Origin: Fibrella forsythiae
GTDB lineage: Bacteria > Bacteroidota > Bacteroidia > Cytophagales > Spirosomataceae
Direction: 5' to 3'
DNA length: 64,000 nt
Assembly (NCBI RefSeq): GCF_017353175.1
Contig: NZ_JAFMYW010000002.1
Coordinates: 1,232,494 to 1,296,493, forward strand
The notes under the pieces were generated by a model. It was given only the letters and a program-made list of their open reading frames with translations, was not told where the DNA came from and ran no database searches. Shown piece by piece: positions 27,900-37,918 of this stretch. Positions within the stretch are counted from its first letter, which is position 1. Every line of letters begins with the position of its first letter. Position numbers and translations under genes: made by a program.

Positions 27900-29852
27900 T
27901 CAATTCACTAGCAGGGCGGCTCCGTTTGTCGGGATTATCCAGTCTACTTCCTGATTTTTCGGCAGTTTTGCCGTAGTTACTTTACCCATCAACTGTGCGT
28001 CATCGCTGTATAATTTATATTCGGTACCAGCGGCAATCATGGGTAATTTCAATTTTAGCTTTTGTGGCTCTTTCCGGGCATTCACCCCGGCTATATACCA
28101 TTTCGTTCCCTGACGGCGAGCCAGTACCACGTACCTACCCGGATAGCCATCTATATAGCGAACTTCGTCCCAGGTAGTGGGCACCGTTTTCATGAAATTG
28201 ATGGCCCAGTCCGGCGAATCGGTGAGGTTGTTGGGAGCCAGTGCAAAATGCTGAACACTACTCTGAAACAACACCGCCGTAGCCAACGCGTACACGTCGG
28301 ACGTAACCCGTTTTGAGCCTTTGTTCGGGGTGTTGTTGGCATTGTAGAAGTTGTTAAGCGCGCTGCCGCCAAAATCCATGCTACCCACAGTGTTGCGGAT
28401 AAATGGATGAATAGTGGCGTTGAATGCTTCCATATCGCAACTACGCTGCGAAAAGGCGAGGTTTTCACTGGCCAAAACCGCTTCGCTCGCCGCGTAATTG
28501 GGGTACATCCGTTCCCAGCCACGGGGAAGTGTCGAGCCGTGAAAAATGCACAGGATACCGAAGTCGTTGGCATCGTACAGGATATCCTCGTATAGCTTCA
28601 TGGTTTCCTGCTTATCCCCGCCAAAATAATCGACTTTGATGCCTTTCACACCGATCTGCTTCATCCAGGCCATTTCCTTCCGACGGGCAATGGTGTTATC
28701 CATGATGCCGCGTGGCCCCTGCGGTGCATCGTTCCAATAGCCGTTGGAATTATACCATAGATATAGGCTAACACCTTTACCAGCTCCGTATTTAGCCAGT
28801 TCGGCGATTTTTTCGCGACCGATCTGCGTATCCCACAGGGCGTCGACCAGAATGGTTTCGTAGCCCATCGCCGCGCTGAAATCAATATACCTGGTTTGCT
28901 CATTGTAGACCGTTCGGCCGTCCATACCGATAATCCAGCTCCAAGAACCCTTCGTGTAACGGTACTGCTGAGAAGCCTCATAGCGGGGTTTGACAACATC
29001 GAATGGCACGGTGGTTTCTACGATGGGCGCCAGTGTCTCGCCGACGGTAATCGTACGCCAGGGTGTTTCACCGGGCAAGGGTATACCCGGAGCTGACGTG
29101 CCGATGCCGTTATTCTCATCGGGCATCGGAAAGCCAATAGTATATAGGCCGTCAGCATGGCCAATCAGGCGGCTGCCACAGTACCGGCTGTCAACGCCTG
29201 TTTCAGAGACTAATACCCAACCGGTATTGTTGACCTTGAACAGGCAGGGAAACGTGTAGCCATTGCCCCGACCGTTTTCGCCCAACGTATCATCAACCGT
29301 ATAGGGAATTTCGTAGCTGGGCATGGTTCGGGCAAAACCCACCATCGCTTTGCTTTGCGCCGACAGAAACGTGGTAGTACCGGCAGGAAACGCTAATCCT
29401 GTTTTCTCTTCATGAACAACGCAGGAACGAGATGCTTTTTGTGGATACACGTTGTACCTGAACGCCACATCGTTGTTGCTGACCCTGAATACTATATCAA
29501 TGGCCGCAAAATTATCTTTCGAGAGAGAAATGACGCCTTCATTGGCCACATAATGCACCTTGCTCTGCTTGATAGTCGGTAACTCGTAAGCATTGTCAAT
29601 TTTACTGATCGCCAGTGCCTTTCCTACAGATAGCCCTTCCGTGAAATCACCCACATTAGTTTTTAAACCAAGTGGTGAGTTTGCGACAAACGGTTTGCCG
29701 TTTAGTGAAACACTGTAGGTCGGTTTGCCATTGTCCAGCACTAGCGTGACCAGTAATTTTCCATCAGGGCTGCTCACGACTGAGTTTGTCGTTTGTGCAT
29801 GACTTACGTACGCGGAAACCCAGAGTGGCAATAAAAAAATAAGGTATTTCAT
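27900..29852 (-). CDS. Glycoside hydrolase family 97
   Basis: 650 residues with signal peptide (MKYLIFLLPLWVSAYVSHAQ). Typical GH97 layout: N-terminal beta-supersandwich (SPDGKLLVTLVLDNGKPTYSVSL), then a TIM barrel (YIDFSAAMGYETILVDALWD, GVSLYLWYNSNGYW, GVKGIKVDYFGGDKQ) and a C-terminal beta domain. The Asp in KVDYFGGD is at the place of the nucleophile of retaining GH97 enzymes (alpha-galactosidase type), so a retaining mechanism is inferred. The gene starts 11 bp after the GH9 gene ends, implying one transcript. Confidence 0.92.
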   Translation of the reverse strand: MKYLIFLLPLWVSAYVSHAQTTNSVVSSPDGKLLVTLVLDNGKPTYSVSLNGKPFVANSPLGLKTNVGDFTEGLSVGKALAISKIDNAYELPTIKQSKVHYVANEGVISLSKDNFAAIDIVFRVSNNDVAFRYNVYPQKASRSCVVHEEKTGLAFPAGTTTFLSAQSKAMVGFARTMPSYEIPYTVDDTLGENGRGNGYTFPCLFKVNNTGWVLVSETGVDSRYCGSRLIGHADGLYTIGFPMPDENNGIGTSAPGIPLPGETPWRTITVGETLAPIVETTVPFDVVKPRYEASQQYRYTKGSWSWIIGMDGRTVYNEQTRYIDFSAAMGYETILVDALWDTQIGREKIAELAKYGAGKGVSLYLWYNSNGYWNDAPQGPRGIMDNTIARRKEMAWMKQIGVKGIKVDYFGGDKQETMKLYEDILYDANDFGILCIFHGSTLPRGWERMYPNYAASEAVLASENLAFSQRSCDMEAFNATIHPFIRNTVGSMDFGGSALNNFYNANNTPNKGSKRVTSDVYALATAVLFQSSVQHFALAPNNLTDSPDWAINFMKTVPTTWDEVRYIDGYPGRYVVLARRQGTKWYIAGVNARKEPQKLKLKLPMIAAGTEYKLYSDDAQLMGKVTTAKLPKNQEVDWIIPTNGAALLVN

Positions 29853-29863
29853 AAGAGGTTGAT

Positions 29864-32401
29864 TTACTTCTTGACTAATTCATTAGCGGCACCTGCCAGC
29901 ATGATGTAGGCCGAGCAGATATCAATAATCACTTCGTTTTCTCCCCATAAGAACGGCCAGTCTTCGCGGTTCTCCGGGAAGTCGGGCTTGAGTACCATGA
30001 TGCCCGGAACTACCCCACCGGCGATGTAGCTGAAGTCGGCCCGGTTGCTGCCATAGGTGATTTTCTTGGAGCGCGTACCCACCGCCGAGACAAATGAGAG
30101 GTTGTGGTACGGGTGGCAACCGAAAATGTAGTTCAGTCCTTTGAAAACGTATTCAGGGCTGATGATTTCCGGGAAATACTTGTTGGCGTGGTAGTTGGTG
30201 ATGGCCCAGCTGATTACCTGCTGGTTGCTGCCCCATCCACCCCGTGTGCCCGCCGGAACTCCATACGGATTCTGTTTAGTCAGGTCATCGTTCGACGATT
30301 TGAACTTGACGACGTAGTCTTTAAGCTTCGACTGGTAATCCTTATCCATAAAGGGATACGCTTGCAAGGCCGCCGTAAGGCTCGGTCCAACGGCCCGATC
30401 GAGAGCTGGCCAGATGGCGTCTTTGAATTTTTTGGCGTAGCGGTCGTCCTTGGTCGTAATGAATAGCTGCAGCGCCGCGGCCATCTCAGTATTCCGACGA
30501 AACATCGCAAACCGGGATGTGTCTGTGTTGGGCTTTCCGTCGTTCTCATCCCATAGTTTTTTGGCGTACTGTAGCGCCTGCGTGGATAAGGTATCGTTGA
30601 ATCCTTTCAGCGCCCGGCTGGCGGCGGCCAGGGCAGCGGCGGTGTTGTAGTCCAGAAAAGCGGAGCGCGTAGTAAAGGCCCAGCGGTCGTCCATGGTACC
30701 GCTCGATTTACCGTCCGACTCGTATGGTTTCAGGTTCGGGTTGTACGGTAAATTGTCGGTTTCGGTATTCGCATCGCCAAGGTGGTGGTACTGATGCAGG
30801 TTCGGCACAATAATGCCTCGTACCGGATGCCCGATGTTTTTCACCTGCGCTACCAGATTGAGCGTGCCGTGCTCGATCTGTTGAAGGAGATCGGGTTTAC
30901 CGTCGGGCCGGTGAATATCCACGTACTGCCGGGCCTGATCGATGCGGGTTTCGTCGCGGTCGAGCTTCAGCTTTTCCCAGGCCTCAACGAAGTTCAGGAT
31001 CGTGGTGTTGTGCGAGCCGGTCTGAATGTCGAAATCACCCGCATCGAACCAGCCACCAACGCCCAGGCCGGGAATCCGCTCCAGGGGCTTATACTTCGTG
31101 TCGGTTTTATCGCCCATCGAGTAGCCGTCGAAATGCTGTTGATTGAGCGGGGCCTGCAACGCATCGTCCTTAAAGGGTGCCCCGTGCCACACGCGGTAGG
31201 CTTCGTTTACCGTCATGTGGTCCATCTGCACCGGAAACCAGACATCGAGTGTTGGGTGCCAGATGTTGCTATATACATCGGCCGCAATGGGGAAAATATT
31301 GGTTTTGTGAGTGCCGTACCGGATGTAATAAACACCCGGTTCTTTAACCGAACTGAAATCGAATTTGGCGTAGTTGTAGCGCAGGAATTTCCCCCAGGGT
31401 GTCACGGCTCCCTTTAACCTCTCGACCTGTTTGCCATCGGCCATAACCTGAAACAGCGATGCAGTTTTCAGTGCCTGATCGGCCTGGTCGAGTTCAATCA
31501 CCGCTACTTTTTCCTGATCCGGATTGTAGCCCACCTGTGAAAATTCAAGCACGGGCGCGCGCTTCCAGTTGGGTATCACATTCGGTTCCACGTACCAAGT
31601 CAGCACCTTCCCGGTTTTTCCGGCGGGCAGCAAACTGCGGACAATGAACCAGCCGTTCTGAGCCAGGTTCCGCCCGTCGAACAGCATCAACTCTGTTTCT
31701 GATTGAATGCTGACCATGTGTTCGGCATCGTCCGGGGCCAACACTATTGTTTTGCCTGTCGTCAGCGGGTCTGGTACGATGAATTCGGGCTTGCCCCGTT
31801 CCTCGAATGTATTGTGGATGCCAAACTGCTGAATCTTGGCTGAGAGTGGCTCCGTTTTGGTGTTGCTGGCCGGATACAGGGGGAACGTACCTGGCCTGCC
31901 ATCAGCCAGATATGATTTCTCGAAATAAGCGGAGGGAACGAACTCCAGATTGAACCCGGCTTTGCCGACGACCTTCGCGGGCAGTGGTTTGTCCAGATAC
32001 ACGTTAATTTCGAAACCATTACCCTTGGCACTCACGATTACCCGAGAGTCGAAATCGACTTCCTGATAACGGAGCCCTACCTCGATGCTGTTGGTTGCTT
32101 TATCCACCTTGCGTGACGTCATCTTTGGCACCAGGTCCCATTGTTCAGGCGTGTTTTGCAAGCGTACCGCTCCCCCAGTTGAGGTACGTACCCCGTGGTG
32201 AATCATCTCAATACCGGCCGTTTTTTCATCGAAAAACATGCCGTTATACTGGCTGCTGAACACCAGCATATTTAGGCCGGGCACCTCAAAATACTCCGCA
32301 TCATTTACTTTGATTTTTTGACTGACCACAGGTGTAGCAGTCAGTAAAGACACTGACAGGACCAGTGCCAGAGAGGCTTGAAACATCGATATCGTTTTCA
32401 T
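29864..32401 (-). CDS. Glycoside hydrolase family 9 with N-terminal Ig-like domain
   Basis: 845 residues with signal peptide (LALVLSVSLLTATPVVSQ). Residues 30-290 are a beta-rich region of unknown type. A CelD_N-like Ig domain follows (PVLEFSQVGYNPDQEKVAVI), then the GH9 (alpha/alpha)6 barrel with the catalytic Asp pair in GWFDAGDFDIQTG, the conserved YIFGCHPYHNLSFVSAVGTR, and the acid Glu region WGENEVIID near 825. GH9 enzymes are mainly endo- or exo-beta-glucanases, some acting on xyloglucan or mixed-linkage glucan. A palindromic site shared with susC lies 150 bp upstream of the start. Confidence 0.92.
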   Translation of the reverse strand: MKTISMFQASLALVLSVSLLTATPVVSQKIKVNDAEYFEVPGLNMLVFSSQYNGMFFDEKTAGIEMIHHGVRTSTGGAVRLQNTPEQWDLVPKMTSRKVDKATNSIEVGLRYQEVDFDSRVIVSAKGNGFEINVYLDKPLPAKVVGKAGFNLEFVPSAYFEKSYLADGRPGTFPLYPASNTKTEPLSAKIQQFGIHNTFEERGKPEFIVPDPLTTGKTIVLAPDDAEHMVSIQSETELMLFDGRNLAQNGWFIVRSLLPAGKTGKVLTWYVEPNVIPNWKRAPVLEFSQVGYNPDQEKVAVIELDQADQALKTASLFQVMADGKQVERLKGAVTPWGKFLRYNYAKFDFSSVKEPGVYYIRYGTHKTNIFPIAADVYSNIWHPTLDVWFPVQMDHMTVNEAYRVWHGAPFKDDALQAPLNQQHFDGYSMGDKTDTKYKPLERIPGLGVGGWFDAGDFDIQTGSHNTTILNFVEAWEKLKLDRDETRIDQARQYVDIHRPDGKPDLLQQIEHGTLNLVAQVKNIGHPVRGIIVPNLHQYHHLGDANTETDNLPYNPNLKPYESDGKSSGTMDDRWAFTTRSAFLDYNTAAALAAASRALKGFNDTLSTQALQYAKKLWDENDGKPNTDTSRFAMFRRNTEMAAALQLFITTKDDRYAKKFKDAIWPALDRAVGPSLTAALQAYPFMDKDYQSKLKDYVVKFKSSNDDLTKQNPYGVPAGTRGGWGSNQQVISWAITNYHANKYFPEIISPEYVFKGLNYIFGCHPYHNLSFVSAVGTRSKKITYGSNRADFSYIAGGVVPGIMVLKPDFPENREDWPFLWGENEVIIDICSAYIMLAGAANELVKK

Positions 32402-32548
32402 GAGTGAAAGAGGTAACTGGGTTTAGTGATGCCGAACTGGATTGGCCAGGTGTGGCTATTTTGTCGGCAATGCGGTAGTACCTGAAGTCGGCAGAAGCGA
32501 AAACTGTATCCTTGAGCAGGACATGATTTTCGCCCACATTGGCTTAAT

Positions 32549-32566
32549 AGTGTTATTTTGACACAT
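32549..32566. promoter_or_regulatory. Palindromic site shared with the susC upstream region
   Basis: AGTGTTATTTTGACACAT lies about 150 bp upstream of the GH9 start. The complement of 41441-41458, upstream of susC, is AGTGTCATTTTGACACAT, identical at 17 of 18 positions. The core is GTGTYA-(3 nt)-TGACAC, a dyad typical of a dimeric regulator. The rest of the 340-bp gap (32402-32740) shows no gene. Confidence 0.65.
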
Positions 32567-32740
32567 TTATATGTAGTATTTATTCATTCACTCTTTCCTA
32601 AAGGGCTATCCGTTAGTCTGGTGTTAAGCTGATTCGATTAACCAGGGCAACGTGGGTTATGGACTTCAATAACCGGCTGTAAGGGGCCCATATACAGGCA
32701 AGTAGTGGTGTTATTTCTGACCTGACCTTTTTTCACCGTA

Positions 32741-35700
32741 TCAGTATAGACTGCCAGTTTTTTCAATACTTACCAGAGCAGGCGACTTTCTCCCAGGTTC
32801 ATGCTGTTTAGCTTGTTTTGGCGTCAGGCATCGGTTCAGGCGTAGGCCCTGTGAGTTGATGGCTGTAACCAGTACCGTTTCATTGTTCGGGCCACGCAGA
32901 AGTGCCGACGATCGGGTGTCGCCCCGAATCAGTAAGCCACTCTGGGTAGGCTCGAGTGGATTAAAATGGCCACGTCCATCGCCCAGCAGCACAACACCGA
33001 GAGAGGCATCTTCCCGGCCCATGTTGACCTCATTTGGATAAAAATTGCCAGTCAAGACGGCGTCCAGATGACCATCGTAGTTAAAATCGTGTACAACTAT
33101 CCCGAAAGCCGGAGCTACCTGAGCTGGTCGAGGTAAGGCATGTATGGCGAATTTGCCGTGCCCCTGATTTTCGATGTAAGCGCTTTGCAGGTACGTTGCC
33201 TGGGCTTTATACGCGTCTTTTAGCTCATCGCTGGTCAGTAAGTCGTCGAAGGTTACGGCAGCATAATCGGCGAAGCGCTGGTATTTTCGGCGGAACTGGA
33301 TTACCTGCTGATTTAACGCATCGCGTGGAATGGCCGGATAACAAACACCATTGATGTAGTAACCCATCAGCGGATCTATCGTGCCATCGTTGTTAAAATC
33401 TTTAGCGATAATCTTGACCGGTTCGTTGGTTGTTGCCTGGTATAGCGTGTTCAGCCCTTCGTTTCCTGCCATGTAGTCGAGGTCTCCGTCGTGGTCAAAA
33501 TCACCCTGCGCCAGCGTATTCCACCAGCCAGTTGTATTTGGAAGCTGCATTGCGGGCGACTTGAAGCTGCCTTTCTCATTCCTGACTATCGTCAGCGGCA
33601 TCCACTCGCCAGCCAGCAGCAGGTCGGGCCAGCCATCCTGGTCATAATCAGACCAGAGCGCCGAACAAACCAGGCCAGCCTGCATAAGCGACGGACATAC
33701 CTGCCGTGTTACGTCGGTGAAGCGATACCCGTTTTTCGACCGGTCGTTTCGCAACAGGTAGCTCCGGGCAGGCAACGGATATTCACCGGGGATCTGACGG
33801 CCTCCCACAAACAAATCCAGATCACCATCCCGGTCAAAATCGGCGGAAATTACGCAGGAGCCACTGCCCGATACATCGGGCAGTACGCCGGCAGGAGCCA
33901 CGCTGAAATGGCCATGGCTGTCATTGATATAGAGTTGATCCTGATAGAATGCCTTGTCGGTCACCGGTCGCTCGTTACCCCCATACACCACGTATAGATC
34001 CAGGTCTTTATCGCCATCGGCATCAAAAAACAGGGCGTCTGTTGCTTCCTGATCAGCCTGGGCTGGAAAGGACTTTTTTATAAACCCGCCCGCCGAATTG
34101 CGCAAAAGCAAACAGGCTGAACTCCCCCGGTAAGAACCGCCCGCGAAACAGTCATCTAATCCGTCTCCATTGACATCACCGACTGCCAGCGCAAAACCAG
34201 AGCGCGACAGCATTTTGAGCTGGGCAGCCCGCTGCTTGAAATCAACAAAATCAGACTCTTGATGCACGAAATCGATGGGATATTTATCTGTGACGTCGGC
34301 AAAAAGAGGGCTCTTTACCGGGGTGATGGGTGCATGGGTACCAATCATTGCCTGGGAATATGACAGGGTAAGCGTCTGATCGGCCGAAACGCTTCGTTTG
34401 GTTTCCGACCGGCCGCCTGGCCACACAATGCGCATTGAGTCGATTCGGGTGGTTCGGCCCACTCCGAAATGAAGCAACGATTCTACTGACGACAGGTAGC
34501 CCCGCACAACGAACAGCTCCGCATACTGCTGCTTGCCCGCTGCCCAAAGCGTGACGTTCGCGCCTATTCCTTGCCGGTTGGCCGAATCACCCTGCAGTTT
34601 TATCGTCAGATAATGTTGATCCGGCGCTTGCTCGCGGCTTCGGTTTCGATAAATAAACGCTTCACTATCAATATTGTTAACCGCAATGTCTAGGTCCCCA
34701 TCATTGTCAAAGTCGGCATAGGCGGCACCGTTTGCGTATGATTTAGAATTAAGTCCCCAGGCCTGGGAAACATCAGTAAAGGCTCCGTTTCTGGCATTGT
34801 GGAAGGCGTAGTGCGCGAGTGGCAGCTCAGGCACTTTATCCATCAGTTCAAGCCGTTTCCGGGTATTGTATTCGGTGGTACCAAAACTGGAAAAGTCTTC
34901 GGTAAAGGTGATAAAGTCGCGGTCGGTGACGTTTTTGCGGTATCCGTTGGTGATGTACATGTCTTTCCAGCCATCATTGTCGAAATCAGCCAGCAACGTT
35001 GCCCAGCTCCAATCCGTCTGGGCCACTCCCGCCATCAGGCCCACTTCCGAGAAGAGGGGCGTAGGGCAGGGGGTAGGGGGCTTTGGGCTTGGGGCGGTGC
35101 TTTTCACTCCCAGCCCCACGTTCCACACCCCGAGCTCGTCACCCAGATTCATCTGAAGGGAGTTGCGCATGTACTGCAGATGGTTGTTGTAGCGGGGCGA
35201 AATGCTTATTTCTTTGCGGTCATAGTCCTGGCCTCCGAGCATCATCTTCAACCGCTCATTCTCCTTCGGCAGCATGTCGAGCTGCATCAGGTCAATACGG
35301 GCGTCGTTATTCAGGTCAGCCGCATCGACACCCATACCATACATACTGGTATGGGTGGTTGCTTCTTTGATGACGTTGGTAAAATGGCCGTTCCCCTCAT
35401 TCAGGTACAGAATATCACTGCTGGTGAAATCATTGGAGCAATAAATGTCCGGATAACCATCTTTATTGATATCACTGATAACCAGCCCCAAGCCGAGCGC
35501 ATCGTAGGTAATGCCTGCCTGTCGGGAAACGTCGTTGAAAACCGGATGCCCCGCCGGGCCATTCCCTTCATTTCGGTAAAGCTTCCCCGTGCCGGGGTGC
35601 GACCCATCTGATACGACTGGGCGAACATGAGCGGGATTTTGGGAATCAGGCGCCGTGTTCAGTAGAAAAGCGTCCAGATCGCCATCCAGGTCGTAATCAA

Positions 35701-36253
35701 AAAAAGCGGCTTGCGTGGTAAAGGCCGGATCGGCTAACCCGTAGGCTTTCGCCATTTCTTTGAAAACAAGTTTTCCGCCTGTCAGCCCCTGGTTTACAAA
35801 GAGCAGGTTTTCGGTCTGTTTAAGTGATGGGTGGCTGGCAACTGACACGTAGATATCAAGCCAGCCATCCTGGTTGATATCAGTCATCACCGCGCCCGAG
35901 CACCATCGATTGGTGGTCAATCCGGCTGCTTCCGTAATATCGTCGAATGCAAATCCGTCGTTGGTCTGTTTCCCCTGATTCAGATACAGGCGGCAACTGA
36001 CCTGATTGCCGGTGAAGAATACATCCGTGAAACCGTCATTATTAACGTCGCCAGCGGCCACGCCGCCACCATTATAAAAGTTGGTGAACGTGAAGCCATT
36101 CAACTGGTCAGAAGGCGTCAGTGAATTGGCAAACGTAATGTGGGTTTGAGTGCTGGATAGTTGCTCAAACAGGGTATCGGGTGCTCTATTACAGGCTAAC
36201 AGGATGCTGCTCAGCACACTCGCCCAAACTACACGTACCCAGTGCGCTTGCAT
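32741..36253 (-). CDS. CRTAC1/ASPIC-type lipoprotein with FG-GAP (VCBS) repeats
   Basis: 1170 residues. A lipoprotein signal peptide ends SSILLAC with Cys21. At least ten FG-GAP/VCBS repeats follow, each with a calcium-binding DxNxDGxxD loop (for example AAGDVNNDGFTDVFF, ISDINKDGYPDIYCSND, VGDVNGDGLDDCFAGGSY). The ASPIC/UnbV motif occurs around residue 570-620 (QGIGANVTLWAAGKQQ). Such large surface lipoproteins are common next to susCD genes in Cytophagales; a role in binding or organising glycans is inferred. A Pro/Thr-rich insert (APSPKPPTPCPTPL, near 390-405) is encoded by a G-rich low-complexity stretch. It is 88 bp downstream of susD across a strong hairpin. Confidence 0.9.
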   Translation of the reverse strand: MQAHWVRVVWASVLSSILLACNRAPDTLFEQLSSTQTHITFANSLTPSDQLNGFTFTNFYNGGGVAAGDVNNDGFTDVFFTGNQVSCRLYLNQGKQTNDGFAFDDITEAAGLTTNRWCSGAVMTDINQDGWLDIYVSVASHPSLKQTENLLFVNQGLTGGKLVFKEMAKAYGLADPAFTTQAAFFDYDLDGDLDAFLLNTAPDSQNPAHVRPVVSDGSHPGTGKLYRNEGNGPAGHPVFNDVSRQAGITYDALGLGLVISDINKDGYPDIYCSNDFTSSDILYLNEGNGHFTNVIKEATTHTSMYGMGVDAADLNNDARIDLMQLDMLPKENERLKMMLGGQDYDRKEISISPRYNNHLQYMRNSLQMNLGDELGVWNVGLGVKSTAPSPKPPTPCPTPLFSEVGLMAGVAQTDWSWATLLADFDNDGWKDMYITNGYRKNVTDRDFITFTEDFSSFGTTEYNTRKRLELMDKVPELPLAHYAFHNARNGAFTDVSQAWGLNSKSYANGAAYADFDNDGDLDIAVNNIDSEAFIYRNRSREQAPDQHYLTIKLQGDSANRQGIGANVTLWAAGKQQYAELFVVRGYLSSVESLLHFGVGRTTRIDSMRIVWPGGRSETKRSVSADQTLTLSYSQAMIGTHAPITPVKSPLFADVTDKYPIDFVHQESDFVDFKQRAAQLKMLSRSGFALAVGDVNGDGLDDCFAGGSYRGSSACLLLRNSAGGFIKKSFPAQADQEATDALFFDADGDKDLDLYVVYGGNERPVTDKAFYQDQLYINDSHGHFSVAPAGVLPDVSGSGSCVISADFDRDGDLDLFVGGRQIPGEYPLPARSYLLRNDRSKNGYRFTDVTRQVCPSLMQAGLVCSALWSDYDQDGWPDLLLAGEWMPLTIVRNEKGSFKSPAMQLPNTTGWWNTLAQGDFDHDGDLDYMAGNEGLNTLYQATTNEPVKIIAKDFNNDGTIDPLMGYYINGVCYPAIPRDALNQQVIQFRRKYQRFADYAAVTFDDLLTSDELKDAYKAQATYLQSAYIENQGHGKFAIHALPRPAQVAPAFGIVVHDFNYDGHLDAVLTGNFYPNEVNMGREDASLGVVLLGDGRGHFNPLEPTQSGLLIRGDTRSSALLRGPNNETVLVTAINSQGLRLNRCLTPKQAKQHEPGRKSPALVSIEKTGSLY
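35056..35096 (+). repeat. G-rich, G-quadruplex-capable tract inside the FG-GAP gene
   Basis: On the plus strand there are six or more runs of three to five G spaced by 1-6 nt. It encodes the Pro-rich insert on the minus strand. Neighbouring sequence of the gene lacks such runs. Confidence 0.6.
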
Positions 36254-36274
36254 ACTTATCTACTTAAATTTTGG

Positions 36275-36319
36275 TATGGCAACAATGACACCGGATAATC
36301 AAGTGTCATTGTTGCCATA
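36275..36319 (-). terminator. Intercistronic hairpin between susD and the FG-GAP gene
   Basis: A perfect 17-bp stem (arms 36275-36291 and 36303-36319, loop 11 nt) lies between the susD stop and the FG-GAP start. No T-run follows, so it may be an attenuator or an mRNA-stabilising hairpin that makes susCD expression higher than that of the downstream gene. Confidence 0.7.
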
Positions 36320-36341
36320 GAATAGCTAATAAGCGAATCGA

Positions 36342-37886
36342 TCAATAGCCAGGGTTCTGCCCTTTAATGCCGACGTTCGTATTGTTGTCAATTTCCTGTT
36401 GGGGAATAGGCAACAGTTCTGATTTCCCCTTTACGAAATATGGTAAGGGCTCCGATTTTAGTTTACCCTGCTTCCGCCACCGCAGCAGGTCGTGATTCCG
36501 AATTTCTTCACCACTGAACTCCACACGACGCTCATGCACGATGGCAGCAAATACCTGATCTTTAGTCGACACGGGGTAGTTGGCGGTTGGGTACGCGGGC
36601 ATGGCTACGCTGGCCCGGGCGCGAACCTGGTTCAGGTACGTGACTGCACTGGCCACATTGCCCAGTTCATTTTCGCATTCGGCCATAGCCAGCAGGGTTT
36701 CGGCATACCGCATAATGCGCTGATTGATACCACCCGTCAGGAATCCGCCGGGATCAACCTTATACATCAGGCTATATTTCCGCCAGCTTACCTTCTGTTC
36801 TTTACCGTCTACGACAGAGGTATTGCCGGCCTGAGCCGCGTCGGTCAGTACAGTCTTACCGCTGTTGAACGTGTCGCCGGTAGTATAAAACGATTTGGCA
36901 TACCGGGGATCAATTTTTGCATCGCCTTTGGTGGGTCGCTCAAATTCGGCCAACAGGCTGTTGGATGGAATCAGGTTGCGCCATCCGACTGCCGAATACT
37001 CCTGCGTCCGAACGGTTTCTTCACCGGCAGCTGCGCCATCAGCGTCTCCGTTCCAGTTGAACGAACCGCCCGATGGTAAAAAGTTAACCTCCCAGATCGA
37101 CTCTTTATTGAACTCGCCTTCTTCCGTAAAATTATCGGAGAATTCGCTTGCCAACTGGTACAAACCTGAGCTAATCACCTTCTGCAATTCGACTTTAGCA
37201 TTGGTATAATCACCCTGCTGCATATACACACGGGCCAGCAGCATCTGTGCGGCTCCTTTGGTTGCCCGTCCCTGGTTCGAGGCATCGTAGGTAGCGGGCA
37301 GGGCATCCTGAGCGGCTTTCAAGTCGGCAACGACAAACGCATATACATCCGCTTCCGGCGCGCGCGCTGCTGCACCAGCCAGCGATGTTACGTAACTCTT
37401 GTAGAGCGGAACTCCACCCCACATACTAACCAGGTCGAAATACGCCCAGGCCCGCAAAAACTTCGCTTCGCCCACTGCCTGCGTAGAAACAGCCGCTGTT
37501 AATGCGGTTGCCGTAGCCGCTTTGTCGATCACCACATTGGCCCGGTGAATGAGCCGATAATCCCCCGTCCAAACGGAACCTACCAGGGCATTACTGGCAT
37601 CGTACGTACCCAGTAGTAACTGGGCGCGTGGTACTTCGAGCCCCGCACCGCCGGGCGCCATATCGTCAGAGCGCAGGTCGTGGGTAAACCACCATTCCCG
37701 TGCCACCAGATTTGTTGACTGAAGCGCTGCATACGCCCCATTTATTGCACTCCTTATCTGGACGTCATTCTGGAAATAACTGTCGGTAGTAACCGCGTTC
37801 GGATTAAGCTGATTTAAAGCGTCTTCTTTACAGCTCACTGTTGCACCCAACAGTAGCACGCTAACCAGGAAATATGACTTTTTCAT
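36342..37886 (-). CDS. SusD/RagB-family outer-membrane glycan-binding lipoprotein
   Basis: 514 residues. Lipoprotein signal MKKSYFLVSVLLLGATVSC with Cys19. Typical SusD features: LNPNAVTTDSYFQNDVQIRS, AINGAYAALQS, KFLRAWAYFDLVSMWGGVPL, TPR-like QGRATKGAAQMLLARVYMQQG, and the C-terminal VHERRVEFSGEEIRNHDLLRW. SusD proteins form the lid of the SusC transporter and bind oligosaccharides at the cell surface. The start lies 33 bp after the susC stop, so the two are cotranscribed. Confidence 0.95.
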   Translation of the reverse strand: MKKSYFLVSVLLLGATVSCKEDALNQLNPNAVTTDSYFQNDVQIRSAINGAYAALQSTNLVAREWWFTHDLRSDDMAPGGAGLEVPRAQLLLGTYDASNALVGSVWTGDYRLIHRANVVIDKAATATALTAAVSTQAVGEAKFLRAWAYFDLVSMWGGVPLYKSYVTSLAGAAARAPEADVYAFVVADLKAAQDALPATYDASNQGRATKGAAQMLLARVYMQQGDYTNAKVELQKVISSGLYQLASEFSDNFTEEGEFNKESIWEVNFLPSGGSFNWNGDADGAAAGEETVRTQEYSAVGWRNLIPSNSLLAEFERPTKGDAKIDPRYAKSFYTTGDTFNSGKTVLTDAAQAGNTSVVDGKEQKVSWRKYSLMYKVDPGGFLTGGINQRIMRYAETLLAMAECENELGNVASAVTYLNQVRARASVAMPAYPTANYPVSTKDQVFAAIVHERRVEFSGEEIRNHDLLRWRKQGKLKSEPLPYFVKGKSELLPIPQQEIDNNTNVGIKGQNPGY

Positions 37887-37918
37887 AGAATTATAATTCT
37901 AGGGTGTTGATAAGCTGA

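Noticed and set aside
34799..35611. Plus-strand ORF of 270 codons
   Set aside because: Antisense to the FG-GAP lipoprotein; the regular repeats on the minus strand are decisive.
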